Positions 62,710 through 64,000 of a stretch of 64,000 nucleotides of DNA are shown here, piece after piece. This DNA comes from Strigamia acuminata (Eukaryota; Arthropoda; Chilopoda; Geophilomorpha; Linotaeniidae). How positions within the stretch are numbered: position 1 is the first letter of the stretch; each line of letters begins with the position of its first letter. The position numbers and the translations under genes are program-made. The DNA is taken from assembly GCA_949358305.1 (NCBI GenBank), contig OX442317.1:11598186-11662185 (forward strand), in the 5' to 3' direction. The notes beneath the pieces were generated by a model. That model was not told the origin of the DNA, did no database searches, and saw nothing but the letters and a program-made list of their open reading frames with translations.

Positions 62710-63234
62710 ATGAGAAAACACACGTTAATTGCAAATGATTTAATGTCTGATTGCATTCACATATTTCTAAAACAGTTGATTATACTCAAAATTGTTAAAT
62801 TTATCCGTTCCCCAAGCAAGTTCTTAAAAAAATTAAAAAATAAACACCAAGTTTATTTTTTTTACTGTAATAAATTGTATACAAGTTTAGGAAAACCAAT
62901 TATTGATTGTAAAAAACGAAACGAAATTTCGTATAATATAAAACATTTAAAAATCGTTTTAAGAATTTATTTCGAAGTTTGTAAAAAGTTAAATATTTTC
63001 CCCAGTGAAGGATATGCAATTTGCGGATTAGAATACAGAATAAGCAACACGGATAAAATTATAATACATACATCCGCTGATGTGTCGGATTGTTTTTCCG
63101 AAATTCGTCAGTTATGGTTATTGTATAGCCTTTATTCAAATGGAAAATATAATTATTACAGCGATCCAAAAGTAGTGCTGAATAAAATAAAAGAATTGAA
63201 TAAAGGAATTTTAACTACATCTAAAATCAATTAA
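62710..63234 (+). CDS. Virus-type protein of unknown function (174 aa)
   Basis: Intronless, very AT-rich frame with a Lys/Ile/Asn-rich product (helical N-terminal half; CGLEYRI and several Cys in the second half). No signal peptide or membrane helix is certain. No family recognised. Composition and lack of introns match the virus-type genes; last such gene in the window. Confidence 0.6.
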   Translation: MRKHTLIANDLMSDCIHIFLKQLIILKIVKFIRSPSKFLKKLKNKHQVYFFYCNKLYTSLGKPIIDCKKRNEISYNIKHLKIVLRIYFEVCKKLNIFPSEGYAICGLEYRISNTDKIIIHTSADVSDCFSEIRQLWLLYSLYSNGKYNYYSDPKVVLNKIKELNKGILTTSKIN

Positions 63235-63406
63235 TGGAGTATTTGAATATGTTATTTTTATTAAGTTATGATTCGAAATGATATGAAGTTGTTATTTAAG
63301 ACTTGATTTCACTCAAATAATTTTTTTTATTCTGCATATTTCATATTTAGTTTGCATAAAATTGACTCTTGGATGCGAACATTAGAAAAAAGAGGCAAAT
63401 TCGGAC

Positions 63407-64000
63407 ATGAATATGATTCGCGACCAGTTACGCAGAGATGAAAAACAACTTGCCAAGACAAAAAGAGAAAAGAAGCAATTTGGAAAAGAGACAACACACA
63501 GAGAAAACGAAAGTAAAATGCAAAAAAACAAGACCTGCTACAATTGTGGAAAGGTTGGCCACTTGTCGAAATATTGTAGGAGCAAAGTCAAATGCTATAA
63601 TTGCAATGGATCAGGACACATGGCAGCTGATTTCAAAAAGTCGAAAGTTCAATCCAACTCTGGCGGGAGAGGACAAGGTGGAAGAGGACGAAGTGTACAA
63701 CGCGCAAGGGGGCGATCAAAACCAGAAGTAGCATCAACTGTGTGGGAACACGGAAATGAAGGAAAATGTGAGAGGATATGCAGCGAAATCTTGACAGAAA
63801 AATATGAAGAATTTACGATGGTGGCACAGGAAAAGGACGAAATACAAGATGAAGAAAAAGAAAAAATAAAAAATGAAGTAAAAGACGAATTACAACTCGC
63901 AGAAAAAGACAAAATACAAGACGAAGAAAAAGACGAAATAAAAGACGAAGAAAATAAAAAGCGTGTTGCAACAAAAAAAGATGAAATTGCAGGAATTTCA
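63407..64000 (+). CDS. Gag-like zinc-knuckle protein, runs off the window
   Basis: Open from ATG 63407 (in-frame stop upstream) to the last base, at least 198 residues. A basic N-terminus (QLRRDEKQLAKTKREKKQ) is followed by a CCHC knuckle (CYNCGKVGHLSKYC, from residue 44). A second one follows (CYNCNGSGHMAAD) in which the final Cys is replaced by Phe, then a Gly/Arg stretch (GGRGQGGRGRSVQRARGR). A long acidic/basic repeat of DE(I/K)-type units runs to the window edge. Probably the Gag end of a retrotransposon, or a CNBP-like nucleic-acid-binding protein. The low-complexity tail makes the frame less certain there. Confidence 0.5.
   Translation, partial: MNMIRDQLRRDEKQLAKTKREKKQFGKETTHRENESKMQKNKTCYNCGKVGHLSKYCRSKVKCYNCNGSGHMAADFKKSKVQSNSGGRGQGGRGRSVQRARGRSKPEVASTVWEHGNEGKCERICSEILTEKYEEFTMVAQEKDEIQDEEKEKIKNEVKDELQLAEKDKIQDEEKDEIKDEENKKRVATKKDEIAGIS

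Noticed and set aside
1-64000. CRISPR arrays, bacterial operons or ribosome binding sites
   Set aside because: Spliced genes, LTR and LINE elements show animal DNA. Repeats present are tandem or inverted, without spacer structure.
1-64000. Baculovirus-type TAAG late promoter as the rule for the virus-type genes
   Set aside because: TAAG occurs upstream of a few starts, but it is frequent by chance in such AT-rich DNA, and most starts show the T-run/A-run leader instead.

Overview
The window is animal genomic DNA, not a free viral genome. It carries a set of intact genes from a large double-stranded DNA virus, mixed with spliced host genes and transposable elements. The animal origin is shown by a CPEB-type gene (ten coding exons, introns of 42-88 bp), a THAP-domain gene (three exons), a FEM1-type ankyrin gene, a Ty3/gypsy element with identical-looking LTRs, a two-ORF LINE, copia fragments and several TA-flanked inverted-repeat elements. 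The very short introns and the mix of elements fit an arthropod-like invertebrate, but the species cannot be fixed from this sequence.

The virus-type genes are intronless, AT-rich, on both strands, and often start just after a T-run/A-run junction. They include a family B DNA polymerase (25691-28912), a primase/superfamily 3 helicase (58750-61605), a separate protein with a CHC2-type primase zinc finger (9257-9832), the large subunit of ribonucleotide reductase (16086-18404), a Cys-rich membrane-anchored protein resembling per os infectivity factors (24605-25621), four members of an unrecognised zinc-binding family (10834-12003, 30135-31526, 31774-33111, 33802-35163), and small membrane or hydrophilic proteins. 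Catalytic motifs are preserved in the polymerase, the helicase and the reductase. Together they could supply nucleotides, priming, unwinding and synthesis for viral DNA. No capsid protein or reductase small subunit was recognised.

Layout: 1-4.7 kb, copia fragments around two viral-type genes; 4.8-12 kb, viral-type genes; 12.4-15.7 kb, a decayed Arg/Ser/Gly-rich repeat locus, a TA-flanked inverted-repeat element, a CCAAAA repeat and a small zinc-ribbon-like gene; 16-18.4 kb, the reductase; 18.4-24.2 kb, unassigned DNA and the THAP gene; 24.6-35.2 kb, PIF-like gene, polymerase and the paralogue cluster; 35.2-47.1 kb, unassigned DNA and FEM1 split by the gypsy element; 47.5-52.1 kb, a LINE inside a Tc1/mariner-like inverted-repeat element; 52.2-56.5 kb, a possible small zinc-protein gene and CPEB; 56.7-63.2 kb, a second viral block; 63.4 kb to the end, a Gag-like zinc-knuckle ORF.

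The exciting candidate is this endogenous virus. Large open frames survive while neighbouring elements (copia, the repeat locus, FEM1) are broken. That means either recent entry or retained function, as in domesticated viruses of parasitoid wasps. Sequence alone does not decide between them.
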